Made by a program: the position numbers and the translations under genes
The notes under the pieces: model-generated
Seen by the model: only the letters and a program-made list of their open reading frames with translations
Told to the model about the DNA's origin: nothing
Databases searched by the model: none
Source of the DNA: Diphasiastrum complanatum
Taxonomy: Eukaryota > Streptophyta > Lycopodiopsida > Lycopodiales > Lycopodiaceae
Direction: 5' to 3'
Assembly: GCA_029204225.1 (NCBI GenBank)
Contig: CM055102.1
Coordinates: forward strand, 21,214,637 to 21,278,636
Length of the DNA stretch: 64,000 nucleotides
In this document: positions 47,601 to 61,474 of the stretch, in pieces
How the letters are laid out: the number at the start of each line of letters is the position of its first letter
Numbering within the stretch: position 1 is the stretch's first letter

Positions 47601-49317
47601 TTTTTGGATCCAGTCAAACAGATGAACACATGTACGTATAACTTGCGCTTGGTGGATTTATTTTACCCTGATACGTGATTATGTAGTGAAACTCTTTGTT
47701 TGATGAAGGTTAGCTTTTTTCATTGATACCTTATTGTGCAGTTCAAATCCTGTTACTGTTAGTTTCATTGTGTAGATAAAGTCACACAGGACACAGTTCA
47801 AACTGATATGCTCTCCCTAAGGGTAACATGTGCTCAGCTGAGGTCTGCGCAGTATGGGAGAATATTGCCATATAACAATCTGTGATTTTATATGCTAGTG
47901 TTTTGTAATTCATGTCAGACATGCCAACAACGTGCATTGAAAGTACAAACATTTGTGCTTATGAACTGATGTCTCAGTTATTTTATTTACAGAGGCGTTT
48001 TGAAGGATTCAAGCAAACCAATACTGTTTTCAATGGCACGACTTGACCGTGTAAAAAACATGACAGGTCTGGTTGAGTGGTATGGCAAAAATTCTCGGTT
48101 GAGAAATTTGGTCAATCTAGTTGTAGTCGCAGGAGATATTGATTCCGCAAAGTCCAGTGACAGGGAGGAAATTGATGAGATCCTGAAAATGCACAGCCTC
48201 ATGAAAGAATACAACCTTGACGGGAATTTTAGATGGATATGTGCTCAAAAAAACAGAGTTAGAAATGGTGAACTTTATCGTTACATTGCTGATACAAGAG
48301 GTGCTTTTGTACAGGTTAGTTTGAGAGTGAAAAAAGCTTAATAAGTTTGTTTGTAGCATGTCATCCTAAACCCATCTACAAGTCTCCTGTTGCACTTCAC
48401 AAGCTCAAAAAAAAGAGAGTGGCCAAAAGCATACTTTCATGTTTCTCTTATCCATGTTCTCCCATCTACCATTTGAACCCTGTTTTATATAGTCTATTGA
48501 ACATCAATATGTATAATCTATGCAGCCTGCACTGTATGAAGCCTTTGGACTAACAGTGGTTGAGGCAATGACGTGTGGCCTTCCCACATTTGCCACAAGG
48601 CATGGTGGCCCTGCTGAAATCATTGTTGATGGAGTTTCTGGCTTTCACATTGACCCATATCGGGGTGATGATGCAAGCAACATCATAGCTGACTTTTTTG
48701 AGAGGTCACAGAATGATAAAGATTATTGGCTCAAAATCTCATCTGCAGGGCTTCAGCGCATATACGATAAGTAAGTATTAGATACTTAAGTGTTGTGAAT
48801 TATCATTTCCAATGGGTCAAACAGTGTATATTTTGTGTTTGATGCCCTTGTTTCCTATGTGTTCCAGTTTTACTCTATCGATTCCCTAACCCCATCCGGA
48901 GGGATTGGGATGCTAGTAACTAGTGAGAGATGATGAATCTAAGCATGAGAAAGTAACTGTTCATCTTTAGAAGTGTAACAAAAAGTGCAAGTTGTGCAGG
49001 TACACTTGGAAGCTCTATGCAGAGAGGCTGATGACTTTAGCAGGTGTATATAAGTTTTGGAAATATGTTTCCAAGCTGGGAAGGCTTGAAGCCCGTCGAT
49101 ACCTGGAGATGTTTTACATCCTGAAATTTCGTGAACTGGTATGTACTTCTATTTTGTGATTGTTGACATAGTAGTTCTCACAAACTTTTAGCTATTTATT
49201 ATGAAACTCTATGAGCTCAAGGATTGACAGCCATCCTACTTTTACCAAAATTTTCAGCACAGAATTCTGTTGCTTTTGCAGGCCAAAGCAGTACCACTTG
49301 CAATCGATGAGGACTAG
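41601..49317 (+). CDS. SUS: sucrose synthase, 15 coding exons, 812 residues
   Basis: Catalyses sucrose + UDP to UDP-glucose + fructose, reversibly, in the cytosol; supplies UDP-glucose for cell walls and starch. Exons: 41601-41704, 42032-42164, 42357-42508, 43055-43247, 43573-43691, 44022-44238, 44554-44649, 45237-45410, 45598-45714, 45957-46123, 47407-47631, 47993-48314, 48526-48770, 49000-49138, 49282-49317. All introns are GT..AG and the joined 2,439 bases have one stop, at the end. Seen: N-terminal LSRVTS with Ser13 (phosphorylation motif of the family), [28 protein letters not shown] (His440), ARLDRVKN (Arg582, Lys587) and [20 protein letters not shown] with Glu678 and Glu686 (E-x7-E of the retaining GT-B domain). 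The length fits the family (about 800-840). The start is the first in-frame ATG in good context (GATCATGGCG). It appears functional. Confidence 0.97.
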
Positions 49318-51376
49318 ACACTGAATGCAAGCTTTGGAAAACATATCTACACAGTCATGCGTACCCTTTATTAAGAAAATCATAATCATGTTGAATCTCT
49401 TGCTCTTACCAAAAGATGTTGTTTGTACTCAAATCAGGGATCCTAGAGTCATTTATCAAAGAGAGATAAACTTTGTGAATTCTTCTGCAAAAGTTTGTGT
49501 ATTGTGTTCTACTCGAGGTAGAAAGGAAAATTTATTGCTTTTCAGGAAGTGGAGTAGCAACTTATTTGTTCATAGACCCCAAGTGGGCCACGGGCTACAA
49601 AATTAGCTGATGAATGTTGATTAGTTGTGCTGATCATTCATTTAAGTGCAATCAAATCAAAAGATTGATTTTCAGCAAGGAGGTTAAAGTGATGAGATTT
49701 GGCACTGCATGATAAGTTATTCAGAATTATAGAAGGATAAATGGATTACTGTTTAGTATGATGGGTTTAAATTACTGCTGTTGTGGAACCTGTTGTATGT
49801 GGTAATTTAATAGTAAGCATTCTGTGCATAGCAGAGTTCTCATACATGATTAGGTGTCAGGTAGTTAGGTGAACATTTTACCCCCCAGTTCTCTTCAGAT
49901 GCAAGAATTAATCTAAGACGTGGATCCTTGGTTATGATTGTGAATTTTTAATCATGACTGCAAGATGGTGACCCACCTGCCCAAGGTAATCACAATTGTC
50001 AATCATAAACAAAATTGATAACACGATATTTCACATAAATGAATTCCAATGAGTTAAAATATGCATAATCAATATAGTAGTAGCACAAATGGAGAACAAA
50101 TGATCACATTTATCATCGCATAAAAAGCCATGGAGGGGTCAAGCATTAGAGAAGTTTTTTTGATTTTGACCACCATTTAGTCCTATCAAAATACACAATT
50201 TGGAAGTCTAGGTTGACAATAATATATTTATAAAATTGTCATAGGTCAGCATGGAAGCATACCATTGGTTGGGCTTGGGTTGCCATGAGTGTAGTAATAT
50301 GCTCAAAAAGTACTTGCTTTTAAAAAAAGCTTTGAACTATATCTGGCTAAGATCATGCAAAACAATAACAATATTGGTTAGACTCATAGAATAATTGTTA
50401 TCATAATAATCATATGTTGTCACTATGACTATCTCATATGATTGAGGGTGATTAGCAAGGAGACCAAGATCCAAAATTGAATCTATTATTTTTCGCAATG
50501 AGAGAGGAAATTGAAATGTAGAAACCAACAAAATACGTGATGAACTCATGGGTGTTGTTGCATTCATCTATAAAAGGGATACTTTGACAAAGCAAAATGG
50601 TAATTGACATCCAAATCCAATTGGAAACTAAGATTCTTAAATTTAGGACATCTCCAAGAGGATAGTCACATGTGTTAATTCCATGTGCTTATATGCATAA
50701 AGAGTTAAAAATATAGCATTTCAATCTCGGTGATCATAAGAATTGTAATCATAAGTCAATATTTTTCCATCACCAGCCTTTTGGTTTGTTTTTGACTTAA
50801 AAGTTGTGTCATGCAAATCTATATCCATGAAGCGTAAATGAATGAGAGCTAGCATAATCACTTGCAGGTATATCGGATGTTAGCTACTTAGATATGGAAA
50901 ATCAACAATACAAGAAAAGAGGTTTCAAAGATCTTGACAATAGTGGTATATTTTTCTATGGAATTTAAGTATATTCTAGATATGCATGAGAGTTATGGAA
51001 AGCTTAAAGTTAGTCCATTGCCAAGTTTTAGAAGTGATAAATGGTTTACTCATGCTGACAACATTGTGTTAGAATCCTTTAAATGCAAACTACTTTCGAA
51101 TGTACACAATTCCATGAAAATAATTATTGGATCAAAAAATATCTGTAAAAATTCTTTTACATGTATTTGTTGATTTCTTCTCAAGTGCAAATGTGCATAT
51201 AACACCTATTTTATTTGTTCGTAAGGATTTATCAAATGATACTTTATCAAATCTTATAGAATGAAGGTTGAGACCATAAGACAAACGAAGATAGAGATTG
51301 CGAAAAAGAAAAAAACTCATCCATATTCTTTTGTTATAAAATAGAAAAGCAAATGCTAAGCCTTATATATAGCTAC

Positions 51377-51380
<4 letters not shown>
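49318..51380. other. 3' flank of sucrose synthase and spacer
   Basis: The first few hundred bases are presumably the 3' untranslated region; no strong AATAAA was fixed. Beyond that, AT-rich DNA with short chance frames only (for example 50,934-51,173), none recognisable. Confidence 0.5.

Positions 51381-51438
<58 letters not shown>
51381..51438. repeat. (GA)n microsatellite
   Basis: About 29 pure GA units. It lies about 250 bp from a long CT run on the same strand, to which it is complementary. Confidence 0.97.
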
Positions 51439-51441
<3 letters not shown>

Positions 51442-51688
51442 GAAGCCGAAATCAATGGTCACACCATTAGAAAACACATCGACAATATATACAATGAAGA
51501 GAAGCTTGTCCTAGTCCAAAATGATCTTCTCGATCATTTCGTATTCATTCATGGAAAACTAATAAGTTTTTGCGCACATTTGTTTTCTTCTTATTATGCA
51601 ATAGCTTTTGACACTATAAATGGAACAAGTTGCAATCAAATTCTTTGTAATTTATTCTTAAGCAAAAGCATTCTACAAGTCGCAATGT

Positions 51689-52860
<1,172 letters not shown>

Positions 52861-53600
52861 CATTATCTAAAAGAGGAAAAAGCTAAAAAACATAAATATA
52901 TTTCCAAAACCTTGAAAATACAAAATACTAGAAAAAGTAAAACCAAAAAAACTAAACATAATATAAAAAAAGCTCAAAAAATCTAACACTTGAAAATAAA
53001 TAATCAAAAATTTAAAAAATAGCTCTAAAAATTTCAAAAAAACAAACCTAAAAATTTAAAAATGAATAATAAAAAAATAAATAAATATCTAGAAAAATAC
53101 ATATATATCTAAAAGTTCAAAAATGAATCTAAAAATCTAAAAATCTAAAAATAGGTAGATAGATAATAAAAATAATAAAAATCAATTCTAAAATTTAAAA
53201 AATAAACTCTAAACATTACTAATAAAACTAAAATTAAAAATTAAAAATCTAAAAATAAAAAAATAAATAACAACAAACTCTAAAAAATAAAAAATAAACC
53301 TAAAAATTTAAACATGAATAATAGACAAATCTGAAATGTCAAAATATAAATCTAAAAAATAAATTAAAAAATAAATCTAATACATCTAAAAATAAATCTA
53401 AAAATAAAAAAGTAAATCTAAAAAATATAAAAATTAAAAACATATTAAAACTTAAAATTAACAACATAAGAACTAAAATAAAAATATCAAAATTGAAAGA
53501 ATCTACAACATCTATAAAAATTTAAATAATCTAGAAATTTAAAAATAAAATAAAATAAAACTGTAAAACTAAATAGATAAATAAATAAACTAAAAGAATT
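52861..53600. repeat. A-rich cryptic repeat
   Basis: About 740 bp made almost wholly of variants of AAAAATCTAAAAATAAA, very poor in G. It may be an expanded simple repeat and lies directly left of a copia LTR. Confidence 0.85.
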
Positions 53601-53649
53601 AAGGGCCAAGAGCTTACTCTGACAAAGTGTGGGGCAACCCTAAATGAGA

Positions 53650-54421
53650 TTTAAGGGCACCTTCTCCTTTTTCATCTTTTTCACGAAAAACTCGACAGTG
53701 TCGCCTGTGGTTATTTTAGTTCATTTCTAAAGAAGTGACAGTTTGGTTCATTTATGCAGACACGGCCAAGTTCATCGCTTATCAGCAATCAATGACAAGG
53801 ATCAGATGGATGTCAGTGGATCACCAGCCAACTGGCGATCGCATTTGACGACCTAATTTCTTAGTATATATAGTTGTTCATATTCATACAATCAATCATT
53901 TTACAATCAAGCATTTGAATACTTAGCTCTCTCTCTCTCTCTCTCTCTCAAGCATGTGAGCTTGAACACTCCTGAGCATTCTGGCTTACTTCTTAGAGTC
54001 GTTTTAGAGATTGGTATTGCGCTACTACTTATCAGCATTGCACTTAATTCAGACTTTCATTTTAGCCACTCAAAGATAGCATAGAGTATGCGGCTTCAAT
54101 CCGCAACTTAATGTACTCATTTACTTCTGTTTTGTTTTCAAACTGAATCAATACTATCTTTTATTGTGTTCAGTTTCATCTTAGAATGTATTGTGTTTCT
54201 GTAGTTCTTTGCGACTAATTATTTGTCTGATAATTCAATGCATTATTGTTTGGCTACGTAATCACTGTAGTACTGATGATTTCAAAGTTAGTTACTATAA
54301 GATCGAACGTGATTCTATCACTATTGTTTCGTTCAAAATTTATAGGCGTAGTCATGCATTGAGAGAGAGGAAGATAGTTTATTCCATCATCGACCCATCT
54401 TCTGCACACCTCTTTCCAACA
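53650..54421 (+). repeat. copia LTR, 5'-truncated copy
   Basis: Matches the right 800 bp of the LTR at 30,936-31,986, including CATTTATGCAGACA, TTAGTATATATAG (TATA region), TTTGGCTACGTAATCACT and the end TTTCCAACA at 54,421. A CT run (53,929-53,949) has expanded inside it. The left part of the LTR is missing or replaced by A-rich sequence. Confidence 0.85.
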
Positions 54422-55784
54422 GGGATTCCTCGTAGGATATGATATTCATTCATTATACTACAGGGTCTACATGTTTGACAACAGACTAATCAAGACTATC
54501 AAAGATGTCAGATTTGATGAGTCAAAGACAATGGCTGACGGGGATCCAGTCGGCTACGAAATCTTGACCAGATGCTACTATGACTTGCCAACATCTATGG
54601 AGGGAGCGGACCCTGAGCATCCAGAACAAGATGTTCAAATTCCAGATGGACAGAGTGATTGTTCAGACGACAAGCAGCATCACGTGCAATCTGTATCCAG
54701 GACACCTGCTACTCACACTAGTTCGGCAGTCAGCAAAGGCAAGAGACTTGACAAAGGCAAGGGCATCGATCTAACTACAAACTCTCCAAGAAGATCCATG
54801 CGAGAAAAAAGAGCACCAGTCAGATTTGTCCCTGATAGCTCATCTTCCACAACAAAAAAATTCTATGGATTTGGAGAAGAATCTCAAACATATGAGAAAG
54901 CTATCAACTGTCCAGATAAGGACAAGTGGATTAAAGCGATGGAAGAGAAGATAAATTCCATGGAGTAGAACAAAGTCTATAGTCTAGAGTCATTACCAGC
55001 AAACATGAAGATTGTGGAGTGCAAATGGATTTTCAAATACAAGTATGGACCTGATGGCAACGTATCAGAGTACAAGGGCAAATTGGTAGCAAAAGGTTTC
55101 TCTCACAAGTATGGTCGACTATATTGAAACTTTTTTTCCAGTCATAAAGCATTTGTCCTTACGCCTACTATTTGCATATGCAGCAGCATACAGTCTCAAG
55201 ATCTACATAGTGGATGAAAAGATCGCCTTCCTACACCGCGAGTTGAATGAAGAGGTGTAGATGGACCAACCACCAGGATTCATCTGCTCACGCTTTGCCA
55301 ACTACGCCTGTCGAATGCAAAGAAGAATATATTGACTGAAGTAGTCTACCAGGCAATGGTATAAAAAGAAGAATCATACCCTCGGATCCTTAGGATTTCA
55401 ACCATTGATAGCTGACTATTGATGTCTATACAAAGGTCACTGATGGAAAAATCATAATCATTGTTGTCTAGTTGATGAAACTTTGATTCTGTCTAGAAGA
55501 GACAACCTGATTTCTCAGGTGAAGCATGATATTTCACAACATTTTGAAATATCGGACCTAGGGGAAGCCAGATACTACCTAGGATTGCAGATTGTCAAGT
55601 TGTGTCTTCACCAATCAAGATACATCCAAAAAATCATTGATGATTTTTAAATGACAGACTACAAGGGAGCTAACACACCAATGGTGTCTGGAACAATTTT
55701 GATTGGATCACTCATGTACTTGGCAGATAATACACGTCCTGATATTGCTTATGCAGTTTTCAGAATGAGCCAGTTTAGAATCAG
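54422..55784 (+). pseudogene. Ty1/copia pol fragment (integrase end, linker, RT)
   Basis: Begins at the base after the LTR with GFLVGYDIHSLYYRVYMFDN, the C-terminal integrase region, then a linker ending SMREKRAPVRFVPDSS. RT follows: KDKWIKAMEEKINSME, stop, CKWIFKYKYGPDGNVSEYKG, then pieces in shifting frames (LGLQIVKLCLHQSRYIQKII, GSLMYLADNTRPDIAYAV). The YxDD catalytic segment is damaged. The element is a different subfamily from the other copia fragments in the window. Confidence 0.88.
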
Positions 55785-56335
55785 TTTTGATTAAGCCTAA
55801 TGCATTTCTTTTTATTAGATCTTTTAACTTAATCAATTCCTTGGATTGATGACATAAGTAGAGAGATCAAGTCACGGACACAGAATAGACAGAACTATAA
55901 AAAGTTTGAGATAGCTCCAAAATGAGTTTACAGGTTAGCAGTAGCTAGTCATATTATTTGTGAGAGAGAACATATTAAAAAAAATATTGTAAATTCAGTT
56001 CTGATAATAGAAGCGATTTTCTCAATGCTCTCTTCTATTATGTGTATGATCTGCAATATTGGAATGCATGCTAGCAGTAGATATTTTTTCGCTGTTTTTT
56101 TACTCAATATTATTTGCTGTGTACAAGTTTAATTTTCCAACAGATCGTCAGAAGCGATCTAGGGTTTGGAAGAGAATTAGACCGCATTCAATAGTATTAG
56201 CTACTCTTGCAAGTCGGCTCTATCTGGCCTTCATCTCCGAGAATGTCATAGACTCCCATCAGATGTTTCGGAGCAACCCGATTGCTCAGCCTCTGTCGGT
56301 GCCTTCTGGACCCGAACGGAGTCCAGTAGTTCCCA
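55785..56335. other. junction segment of unknown origin
   Basis: Between the copia RT fragment and the DUF7869-like copy. From about 56,140 to 56,335 a frame reads RQKRSRVWKRIRPHSIVLAT and SRLYLAFISENVIDSHQMFR, not recognised. TTTAATTTTCCAACA at about 56,128-56,142 looks like an LTR end. The join to the next element is at about 56,336. Confidence 0.35.
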
Positions 56336-57660
56336 TCACCTTGAATGTTCATGATAGCAATCAAGTTGTCACATCAATAATGCGAGAAATAAGAAAGGTA
56401 CAAGCATCACGTGGTAACTTACCTCCGATCTTACGCATTCAAGCTGACAATTGTTGGAGGGAGAATAAAAACAAATTTATTTTTGGTCTTTTTGTATGTT
56501 AGTGACACATGACATCTTCCAAAAGGTAGAAATGGGATTTCTTTTGGTTGGCCACACACATGAAGACATAGATCAGATTTCCATTGTCATATCCAGGGCT
56601 TTGAAGTCCAAATCAGTTCATACAATGCTAGATATGCTAGCACGAATCGGTGAAAAGATAGGTGGTGGTTGTATTAAAAGCATTGAAGTATAAATACTAG
56701 AACGAATGGTAGATTGGAAAGAATTCTTGTATTGCTCAATGAAATGACGACTTAGAAGGACACACCAATCCTCACTATCTTTGTTTTCAAATGATGAACG
56801 GTGAGCCAACCATGCAATGGAAATACTATTCTAATGATGGAGACAACGCATGGAGTGAACCTTTTAAACTGCTGCAGTGTGTACCTTCAAAAGATGAAGC
56901 CATCTTTCTAGCATCCACAAAAGATCTAGATCCAGTTGCTATGAAAGGAATAAGGTCCTTTATTGATTATTTGTCATGAGCCAGAAGTTTCCAGAATACA
57001 AGGATCTCAATGATGCATGTGTGGTTGAAACCACAAAACTTGTCGAATATCTTTCCAAATAAAAGATGTTGCCAGGATCAATGTATGGCAAGAGGCTTTT
57101 CGGCCACAATCCTTGCCAACCACTTTCGATCCATCTGTATAAACTTCGATAGATGAGGTCGAAATGGATGTAGAGTTATTACCCCAGACGTTTTGTGGCG
57201 AAAAGATGATGCACCTCTAGTTGAATTCATCCCACGTAGAGAAGTTGTGTTGGACAAGTTCGTTGCAATGTGGCCTCCAGATGAAGATGTTGTGGAGGGT
57301 TCCATACCTATTTGGCTAGCAAAATTTGTCAAAGTGAAGAAAAACTCAGAAGGCTTGGCCACAGAGTTTAAAGCATTATGATATGAACCAAAATCTAATC
57401 AACGGCGTAGAAACCAGAGACAAGTTGACAACTCAGAGCTATAGAAAAATTACTTAGAGAAATAATGGATTTCGAACAATGACGAAGCACAATATATGGA
57501 TGTAGATACTATTGTTCATGCATGAAAATCAAAGGCAGAAAAAACAATTAAAGCACACAACTATACTACGGAAAAATCAATATCTATTCCAGAAATATTA
57601 GTGACACACATCAAAGAATATTTGTCCAAATTATTCGATGAATGTGCAACTAATAAGTAG
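56336..57660 (+). pseudogene. DUF7869-like transposase-type gene, copy 2 (3' part)
   Basis: Joins copy 1 sequence at CACCTTG...ATGATAGCAA. It keeps RIQADNCWRENKNKFIFGL and, after a frame change, VEMGFLLVGHTHEDIDQ and SRALKSKSVHTMLDMLARIG, the parts damaged in copy 1. It continues with GEPTMQWKYYSNDGDNAWSE and, past the point where copy 1 is deleted, with a C-terminal part: RKDDAPLVEFIPRREVV, VAMWPPDEDVVEGSIPIWLA, to a stop near 57,658. Several in-frame stops are present. The 5' half, including the first acidic motif, is absent. The family call is from recalled motifs (D...DN...ENKN...GHTHED). Confidence 0.6.
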
Positions 57661-57895
57661 AGTTCATAATTTTAGTTGGAGAGTCCTAGTTACAATCTTT
57701 GTGGCCATAAGTTTAGGACTTGTAATGTATTAGTGAGTGTTGGCAGATTCCCCAACTTCATTCCGAATTTGCAACAAGTCCAAATTTGGCTTCAAAAGAC
57801 ATGTTAATATATTAATTCCTTTTATCCAGCTTGGAAATTTTGTAGAAAGCCGATTTTTTGTATGCTAGGGTGTGGGCATGTCACTCTATAAGTAA

Positions 57896-58476
57896 ATCCT
57901 ATTTCATGGCATGTGTATTGTAAATCATCAAGAACCATGATGTAGAAAGTTTAACGACTAATGACACATTGTGATTAAATTTCTATGAGAGTTTCTTATG
58001 ATACAGATTGAAAGTAGTATATGATTTAGTGACGTATATGTATCTTTAAAATATCAATGTTTAAAATTAACATATGAAAAGTTGTGGATGTTATTCGGAT
58101 CAACACTAATTTTAAACATCATTACATCTGATTTCCAAGAAACATCCACCACAACCCCCTTAATCTAACAATTGGAGTGCTAACTTTATCTGAATTATAA
58201 GTTCAATGTATATGATACTCTGGAACCAAACTTATTTTGAATTTACAATTATTAGGTTTTTATAGCTATTGGAAAAAATTATCAATAAATTTTAGAAACT
58301 AAATTCTGACTCGTTGATCAAATTTGTCTTGTTTGGCTTGTAGTTGTATTGAAATGAAATTCGAACTCGAGAAAGACCCACTTCAACATTATTAGTGATT
58401 TTTTTATTGTTTTTCTTATCTGGCTCTTTTGGTACCATATATAGAAAATAGTCCAAAATAAATTAAAAAGTCCACA
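57896..58476 (+). repeat. 3' noncoding part of the DUF7869-like element, copy 2
   Basis: Matches 2,640-3,268, beginning at CATGGCATGTGTATTGTAA and ending at AAATTAAAAAGTCC. The match stops exactly where an LTR-like TGTTTGAATA begins. Confidence 0.7.
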
Positions 58477-58477
58477 G

Positions 58478-58579
58478 TGTTTGAATAAAATTGCCCGTCT
58501 AGATCAAGTTTTGAGTGCTAGTTTTGCAATAGATTGATTAACCAAGTACCCAATCACTCTTATCTTTTGTATTACAACA
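58478..58579 (+). repeat. very short copia LTR (about 102 bp)
   Basis: Starts TGTTTGAATAAAAT and ends TATTACAACA, directly before a tRNA-Met-type PBS. The left edge coincides with the break in homology of the host DUF7869-like element, which supports it as the true LTR start. The matching 3' LTR is not in the window. Confidence 0.6.
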
Positions 58580-58592
58580 TGGTATCAAAGCC
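58580..58592 (+). other. tRNA primer-binding site (Met type)
   Basis: TGGTATCAAAGCC, one base from the common plant TGGTATCAGAGCC, immediately after the LTR end at 58,579. Confidence 0.8.
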
Positions 58593-59337
58593 AAGTACAA
58601 CAGTTTAATTGTTGATCAAAAGCAAGTCCCAATTTAGCAATTTTGATGCTGAATAACAAGTTTTGATAGGGCGAGGCTAAACCAAGTGATTGCTTCAAAA
58701 TTTAAGGTCTAAAGTTGATAGTGGGTTGCAGGTGTACTTTTCACGTGTCTGGGGAGCTGCTGTACTTGCATTTAATGTTCCATTACTGGTAGGATCCTCA
58801 TAATTTTTCTACACATCATCTTGATGAGAATTTTGATGCAAATCAAAGAGAAAGCATCAAAGATCATTTGCCATTATTGAGATTTAACTTTCTATCATTA
58901 AATCCAAATAATAGGTGTTGAGAACAAGTCCTTAAAATTAGTTTTACAGGTCTTGTTGGATCATCAAGAAGAAGGGGTGTAGGAGAGTCATTGTTTTGCC
59001 AAAATCATTGATTTTTTTTATTTGATTTAATTAAAATTTGAAGTGAACTCATGAGACTTCCATTCAATCGTAGTGAGAGGGTGAGAGGGAAGGCTAGAAG
59101 TCTATTTTGAGTCATTCAACTCAAGTGAAGTCTTTATGAACCTCTAGAATCAAATCTATTCAATTTTATTGAATCATACTTTGTAGAATCCTTCAAGATA
59201 GTTCTTTTGAATCAAGATTACTTCGATCTTGCTACTTGTGTCTTTGTGAACATCAAGTGAGTTGCAAGTGAGGAAAATTTTAGAAAAGATTTTCAGGAGG
59301 GGCAAGAAGTACATTCATAATATAAGCCATTAGCAAG
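58593..59337. other. leader of the short-LTR copia element
   Basis: Noncoding DNA between the PBS and gag. No frame or structure is recognised. Confidence 0.5.
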
Positions 59338-59970
59338 ATGGGATCACTTGGATCATTCCTCTTGGAAGCTAGTGAGAGGTTAAATTCTACAAACTACCCC
59401 CAAGACCTCTATGATCTTGTCCTAAATGAAGAAGATGAACCTCTAGGAGGACAAAAATTAGTGAAGTGCAAGAAGAGGGCACGACTAGCACTACATTCTG
59501 TGAAAATATTTGCCATTCAAGATAGTCTACCTCTTTGACAAGCTACATAGTGTGCTTGTGGTCGAGGAGTGTAGATTCCAACAATGCAAGAGTAGGTTGA
59601 GTTCCTTGCCCTTGCATGATGGAGATGAGAAAGCAAATTTCTGAAGGAAAGCAAAAAGAAGAACCAAAGAAAGGATGCTAAGGAGGAGAATCAAGCAACA
59701 AGCTCAAAGGCAAAGGGCAAGATAGATAAGTCCAAGCTAAAATATTTCTTTTGTGAAAAGAAGGGGCATTTTGCATCCGAATGCTACAAGAGACAAAATG
59801 CACAAGAGGAGAGCAAAGAAGGAAACCTTGCACATCAAGAGGAGGATGAAGGGGACTCATCCTTGATGGCATCAACATCTTCACCAAGAGAAACTCAAGA
59901 GAATCATGGTGGATTAATAGTGGGGCTAGTTCTCACGTGACTTTCCAAAAGGACTACAGCTCTACTTTCT
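59338..59970 (+). pseudogene. copia gag and start of protease
   Basis: Starts MGSLGSFLLEASERLNSTNY, the gag N-terminal pattern. After a large internal loss it continues with SKLKYFFCEKKGHFASECYK, a zinc knuckle whose first Cys has become Tyr (CCHC normally C-x2-C-x4-H-x4-C). Then WWINSGASSHVTFQKDY (59,906-59,960), the protease motif D-S-G-A-S with Asp changed to Asn. Both changes point to loss of function. Beyond about 59,970 the copia sequence is lost and gypsy pieces begin. Confidence 0.8.
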
Positions 59971-60174
59971 TTTAATAGTGCTAAAAAGTCCATATTTACC
60001 TAAAGTGATCAAGAATGTAGAATAGATAGTGTTGGAACCATCTCTTTGTGTCCAGGATCTTCTAAAAGAATGGATCTAGATGAGGCATTACCTGAGTGGG
60101 CAACATGCATTGTTTAAAATCTGATGATGGGCCAACCTAACGAATCCTTGTCCAAAGTTCAATCAAGGCGGTCG

Positions 60175-61320
60175 ATTTTAAAAGCACAACCTTATCAATT
60201 GATTAATGGTCAATTGTATTGATAGGGAGCTGATGATATTCTTAGAAGATGTGTGTTACCACATGAAGGACCCGATCAAATTATGTTTCACATGATGAAA
60301 TGGGAGGAGGACATTTTTCATCTGATATCACTTCGAAAAATTTTACAATCAGGATGTTGGTGGCCTACGGTTCATAAAGATACTTAAAAGTATATTAAGT
60401 CCTATGATGTTTGTCAACATGTGCATCGTCCTACGAAACAGAATTATGAGCCTCTACATCCAGTTTTAGCACAAGCAACGTTTGAAAAATTGGGGATTTG
60501 ATATGTTGGTCCTATTCAACCTGTGGCACGAGAGGTACTCAAGCTAGATATATTATCGTAGCAACATATTAAACGACCAAATGGGCTGAAGCAAGAGCAA
60601 TTCATGTTGCTGATGCAAAAACTACCGCCAAGTTTCTATATGAGAACATTATTGTCTGACTTGGTTGTCCAATTGAGATTGTCAATGATCAAGGAACACA
60701 TTTTGTTGATGAAACAACCAAGTGTTTACTAGAGGAATTTTTTGTTATTCATCGGTTTAGTACTCTATATTTTTTGAGGGATAATGGACAAGCAGAATCT
60801 TCAAACAAGATTACGTGTAGTATTATGACTAAAATAGCGGAGGCAAGTTGTTTAGATTGGGAACATAAGCAACATGCAGCGTTATGGACATTCAGAACAG
60901 CCTATAAAGTTACTACAAATCAGACGCCATTTCAACTGGTTTATGATCAAGATGCAGTTATGCCGATTGAATTTTTAATTCCATTTCTACGCATAGCAAC
61001 TACAGAACACTTGGATGATGCTAATCCTCACAAAACTTTGTGAAACCATATTGATGGCAGTTCATGCACTAGCAGGGGAGAAAGCTCGTCACAAGGCATG
61101 GCATGATTGTCGATAACATAAGAAGGATCTAAAGGAAGGAGATCTTGCCTTGATGTATAAAATGACATTGATAAAAAAAAAATTGAAATTAACATGTGCA
61201 GGACCATGCAGAGTTAAAGAAATTCTATCATATTGAGCAATGGTCCTGAAACACCTTGATGGGCGAAGATTTGATACCCTTGTGAATGGCGGACGATTAC
61301 ACAAGTTTTTTTAGCCTGAT
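60175..61320 (+). pseudogene. Ty3/gypsy integrase, degraded
   Basis: Reads from the RNase H-integrase linker (QPYQLINGQLY) through the zinc region (VLPHEGPDQIMFHMMKWEED, CWWPTVHKDT, SYDVCQHVHRPTKQNYEPLH), the core (TTKWAEARAIHVADAKTTAK, VNDQGTHF, DNGQAESSNKITCSIMTKIA, TAYKVTTNQTPFQLVY) and the C-terminal part (LKLTCAGPCRVKEIL, DTLVNGGRLHKFF). There are several stops and frame changes. The NGQAE-type core differs from the chromovirus at 15-20 kb. Confidence 0.88.
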
Positions 61321-61474
61321 CCCCCAACTTGATCAAAGATCTGATCTTTTTATCTTTACTTGATTTTTCAATGTTGTTGTTTTGATTAGTTATTTTTATC
61401 TTTTTTTAGAAAAGACAGTAAAAAAAAATGATGAGCAAAAGTCAAAAATTTGTTTTAAAGATAATTAATCTAGA

